Assembly: GCA_964392365.1 (NCBI GenBank)
Contig: CAYMPH010000001.1
Coordinates: 434,001 to 498,000, forward strand
DNA from: CAYMPH01 sp964392365
GTDB taxonomy: Bacteria > Spirochaetota > UBA4802 > UBA5550
DNA length: 64,000 bases
Direction: 5' to 3'
The notes under the pieces were generated by a model. It was not told where the DNA came from. It did not search any database and saw nothing but the letters and a program-made list of their open reading frames with translations. Below, piece after piece: positions 61,144-64,000 of the stretch. Positions within the stretch are counted from its first letter, which is position 1. Each line of letters starts with the position of its first letter. Position numbers and translations under genes: made by a program.

Positions 61144-61890
61144 ATGAAAAAATTATTCTTTTCTGCAGCACTTATTTTTATTTCACAGGTTCTCTTTGCC
61201 CAGAATGCGAAGGAGATAATCAGAAAAGCTGAAGAGTCAATGAGAGGTGATACACAGGTGTCTCTTATGACAATCACAATAAAGAATCCTAAATGGACAA
61301 GGCAGATGGAGATGAAAAGCTGGGACGACAGGCTGAAGAAACGATCATTCTCTGAAATCATTGCACCGAAAAAAGATGCAGGAAACAGGTTTCTGCTGAT
61401 TGATAAAAATATGACTCATTTTATACCAAAGCTTCAGCAGGAGATAAAAATATCGCCATCGATGATGCTTCAGTCGTGGATGGGGTCGGATTTCACCAAT
61501 GACGATATAGTTAAGGAATCCAGCATACTTGATGACTATAACCATTCGATTTCCGGCAAAGATAAGGTTGACGGTTATGAGTGCTGGAAAATTGAGCTGA
61601 AGCCGAAACCGGACGCTGCAGTTGTGTGGGGTAAGATCGTTTATTTTGCAAGGGTCAGTGACGCTCTGCCTGTGAAGGAGGAATTTTACAATGAACACGG
61701 CGTTATGAAAAAACTTATGACCTTTACGGACTTTAAAAAAATGCACGACCGGGTTATTCCAACTGTTTATAAAATGAGAACTGTAGGCAAGGAAGAGGAC
61801 AGATATACTCTGATGGAAATAAAAAATATTCAGTTTAACACTCCAATTCCGAACAGAATATTTGCACTTCAGAATTTAAAAAGGAAGTAA
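61144..61890 (+). CDS. LolA-like outer-membrane lipoprotein-sorting protein
   Basis: 248 residues with a signal peptide cleaved near LFAQ (residue about 19). The mature domain (AEESMRGDTQVSLMTITIKN, MKSWDDRLKKRSFSEIIAPKKDAGNRFL, DDYNHSISGKDKVDGYECWKIEL in pieces) is the LolA/LolB-like fold found beside FtsX permeases. It would carry a lipid or lipoprotein across the periplasm. Four genes of this operon act at the envelope. Confidence 0.85.
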   Translation: MKKLFFSAALIFISQVLFAQNAKEIIRKAEESMRGDTQVSLMTITIKNPKWTRQMEMKSWDDRLKKRSFSEIIAPKKDAGNRFLLIDKNMTHFIPKLQQEIKISPSMMLQSWMGSDFTNDDIVKESSILDDYNHSISGKDKVDGYECWKIELKPKPDAAVVWGKIVYFARVSDALPVKEEFYNEHGVMKKLMTFTDFKKMHDRVIPTVYKMRTVGKEEDRYTLMEIKNIQFNTPIPNRIFALQNLKRK

Positions 61891-61892
61891 CT

Positions 61893-63143
61893 ATGGATAA
61901 GGAGAAAAATCTGTCTCTGGCATTAATGCTCGCCTGGAGAAACGTATGGAAGAATAAAAGGCGCACTGTGCTGACTCTTCTTACGACTTTTGTAGGCTGT
62001 ATCATGATTATTTTTTTCAACGCTATGGCCAAGGGCGGCCATGACCAGATGATAGAGGATACTGTTTCCAGAAATGCCGGGCATATTCAGGTGCAGGCAA
62101 AAGGATTCTGGGAAAATAAGGGCATTGAAGACGCTTTTATTCCTGATGAGAAACTGATGAAGGCAATTGAAAATGACAAGGATATAGCAGGCTTTGCTGA
62201 GCGCATTCATGCAGGCGGGCTGATGTCATTCAAGGACACAACATCAGGTGTTATGGTTCAGGGAATTGATCCTGATAAGGATAAGTCCGTATCAAACATA
62301 TATAAAAGCATTCTGCCAGGAGGCAGGTTCCTGAAATCAGATGATTCAAGGCACATTATTATAGGCGAAACTCTGGCAAAAAATATTGGAGCTAAAACAG
62401 GCGATAAGACTGCATTGATATCACAGGGTTTTGACGGTTCCATAGCAGCGGAACATCTTGTAATTGTAGGAATATTCAGGACAGGCACTCTTGAATATGA
62501 CAGCGCTCTGATAATTATGCCGATAAAACAGGCTGCAGATACATTCAGCATGAATGATTTTATCAACTCTATTACCATTCGTGTAAAAAAGATTGATGAT
62601 TGCTACGATGTAAGGGACAGGCTGATAAAAAATATTGATAAGTCTAAAATTGATGTTCTCGGATGGAAGGAGCTCATGCCTGACATAGTCCAATTTATAA
62701 TTATGGATGATATAAGCGCTTACATTTTTGATTTTATTTTATTTATGATTGTGGCATTCGCAGTGCTCAATACAATACAGATGTCTGTTTTTGAAAGAAT
62801 CAGGGAATTCGGCGTTATGCTCGCACTTGGAACAAGGCCCGGTCAGATTACTTCAATAATTCTTGTTGAGTCGCTTATTATTTCTCTGCTTGGAGTTGTC
62901 CTCGGATCAATTGGCGGGAGTCTGCTCAGCTGGTATTTTTTTATCAATCCTATAAATTACGGAGAGTATTCAAAAGAGATGGCTGCAATCGGGATGAATA
63001 CAACCATTATGCCTGCAGATATGACCATGCTCAATCTTTCTGTTACGGTAATACTTACAATATTGCTGTCAGTTCTGTTTTCAATAATACCTGCCAGAAA
63101 AGCGTCGCGGTTAAATCCGGTTGAAGCCATCAGGCATCTGTAA
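61893..63143 (+). CDS. FtsX/MacB-type ABC permease, first
   Basis: 416 residues. N-terminal helix after LMLAWRNVWKNKRRT, a large periplasmic domain (about 45-270), then three membrane helices with the FtsX pattern MSVFERIREFGVMLALGT near residue 290, ending LNPVEAIRHL. Related to LolC/E and MacB. The ATPase gene is expected beyond the right edge. Starts two bases after the LolA-like gene. Confidence 0.9.
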   Translation: MDKEKNLSLALMLAWRNVWKNKRRTVLTLLTTFVGCIMIIFFNAMAKGGHDQMIEDTVSRNAGHIQVQAKGFWENKGIEDAFIPDEKLMKAIENDKDIAGFAERIHAGGLMSFKDTTSGVMVQGIDPDKDKSVSNIYKSILPGGRFLKSDDSRHIIIGETLAKNIGAKTGDKTALISQGFDGSIAAEHLVIVGIFRTGTLEYDSALIIMPIKQAADTFSMNDFINSITIRVKKIDDCYDVRDRLIKNIDKSKIDVLGWKELMPDIVQFIIMDDISAYIFDFILFMIVAFAVLNTIQMSVFERIREFGVMLALGTRPGQITSIILVESLIISLLGVVLGSIGGSLLSWYFFINPINYGEYSKEMAAIGMNTTIMPADMTMLNLSVTVILTILLSVLFSIIPARKASRLNPVEAIRHL

Positions 63144-63156
63144 AGGAGAATTCAAT

Positions 63157-64000
63157 ATGAATACGTTTATAATGCTCAGCTGGAGAAATATCTGGAGGCA
63201 CAGGCGAAGGTCGATCGTGGTTATATCATCAATTGCAATAGGTATAGTCGGCATGCTTGTTTCCATGGCATTCATGAACAGTCTCGGAGCGCAGATGATT
63301 GATAATACAATAAGCACTTCCATCGGGCATATAGCAATACATAAAAAAGGTTTTCAGGAAAACGCAAAACTGGAATTGAATTTTAATCCGGATAAAAAAA
63401 TAATAAAGGCTGTCAGTGAATCAGCTTTTTCATACGCGCCTAAGGTTAAGATACAGGGCATGGTGAGATCAAGCGAAACTGCCAGAGGTGTTATGATAAT
63501 AGGGATTGATCCTGCCAGGGAAAAAACAGTTTCCAATATATATAAATACACATCCTCAGAGAACGGCAGTAAATATCTGGATAATCCTGATGAGAATTCC
63601 ATTCTTATATCAAAATCCATGGCTAAAAAGCTTGATCTCATAATTGGAGATAAGCTTGTTCTAATGCTGCAGGACAAACATAATGAAATCAGCGGTGAGG
63701 GTCTTGTTGTAAAGGGAATCTTTGAATCGCCGTTTGAGACTCTGGATAAATTCGTTGTTTATGTAGGAATCAAAAAGCTTCAGAAGATAACAGGCATTGG
63801 AAATAATATATCGGAAATAACAATACTTCTTAAAGATAAAAATATTGTTGATCCGGTAAAGAATACTCTCATCTCAGGAATAGGAAATCCCGGATTGGAA
63901 ATTCTCACATGGAAAGATATGGCTCCGGATGTTGTAAGCGCTGTAAAACTTTTTGATCAGATGATGTATATCTTTTTTATGATTATTTTTGTCACTGTTA
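63157..64000 (+). CDS. FtsX/MacB-type ABC permease, second (truncated by window)
   Basis: 281 residues visible. A paralogue of the gene before it: MLSWRNIWRHRRRS, GHIAIHKKGFQE and the shared GIDPxxxKTVSNIYK motif. AAAGGAG precedes ATG. Two permeases rather than one suggest a LolC-LolE-like heterodimer. Confidence 0.9.
   Translation, partial: MNTFIMLSWRNIWRHRRRSIVVISSIAIGIVGMLVSMAFMNSLGAQMIDNTISTSIGHIAIHKKGFQENAKLELNFNPDKKIIKAVSESAFSYAPKVKIQGMVRSSETARGVMIIGIDPAREKTVSNIYKYTSSENGSKYLDNPDENSILISKSMAKKLDLIIGDKLVLMLQDKHNEISGEGLVVKGIFESPFETLDKFVVYVGIKKLQKITGIGNNISEITILLKDKNIVDPVKNTLISGIGNPGLEILTWKDMAPDVVSAVKLFDQMMYIFFMIIFVTV

Overview
The window is AT-rich (roughly one third G+C) chromosomal DNA from a Gram-negative-type bacterium, most probably an uncultivated spirochaete. 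The strongest taxonomic marker is a 282-residue flagellin of the spirochaete periplasmic FlaB type (52115-52963). An outer membrane is implied by a LolA-like protein with paired FtsX-type permeases, an OmpA-type protein, a beta-barrel candidate, lipoprotein and CsgG-like proteins. All assignments come from reading sequence and family knowledge; no database search was run.

Layout. 1-1604 (minus): PilZ protein, an unrecognised protein and the start of mfd. 1770-4516: pyrG and a geranylgeranyl-reductase-like flavoprotein. 4699-10780: a tight run rpoN, long hpf, hprK, ptsH, a degenerate uracil-DNA-glycosylase-like protein and priA, so sigma-54, ribosome hibernation and HPr kinase signalling are co-transcribed. 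10898-17872: a small PQ-loop-like membrane protein, then leftward genes for an unknown protein, a VKOR-DsbA fusion, dGTPase, a large TPR protein, nusB and ribH. 17979-18762: a REP-associated (IS200-like) transposase with GGGGTCAGAGC repeats. 18960-27437: processive glycosyltransferase, an odd tRNA-Val, CsgG-like protein, CrtI-like flavoprotein, and thrS-infC-rpmI-rplT followed by an outer-membrane protein whose signal-peptide codons contain the rplT terminator. 27691-28820: zapB-like and zapA. 29284-33089: lysine 2,3-aminomutase, two ATP-grasp ligases and a GNAT acetyltransferase, the best candidate here for an undescribed pathway. 33418-36934: membrane and envelope proteins and a phasin-like protein. 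36952-43157: UbiB-like kinase, polA and a GAF/PP2C phosphatase. 43160-45966: 36-bp tandem repeats, a pseudo-receiver protein, a four-haem cytochrome, an MshEN-like protein and a thioesterase. 46073-47429: tRNA-Leu, then an ORF6N gene set among GCGACC palindromes and two tiny genes missed by length cut-offs. 47715-51804: a ClpX-like ATPase without a zinc domain, an SDR protein, a two-cluster ferredoxin, an M23 peptidase and a membrane-anchored thioredoxin. 52115-58672: flaB, PBP1A, isochorismatase-like hydrolase, exported flavodoxin and a class III CoA-transferase. 58866-64000: a TetR repressor with a perfect palindromic operator heading two tandemly duplicated ICMT-like methyltransferases, a LolA-like protein and two FtsX-type permeases, the second cut by the window edge.

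Non-coding structure is rich. Two intergenic elements (about 12053-12350 and 56470-56703) share conserved blocks and show compensatory base changes in a long hairpin, pointing to a dispersed structured RNA. Several G/C-rich palindrome families (CCCCCT/AGGGGG, CGGCTCCGCTCG, GGGCGACC) occupy gaps between genes. infC begins with ATT, the classical autoregulatory start.
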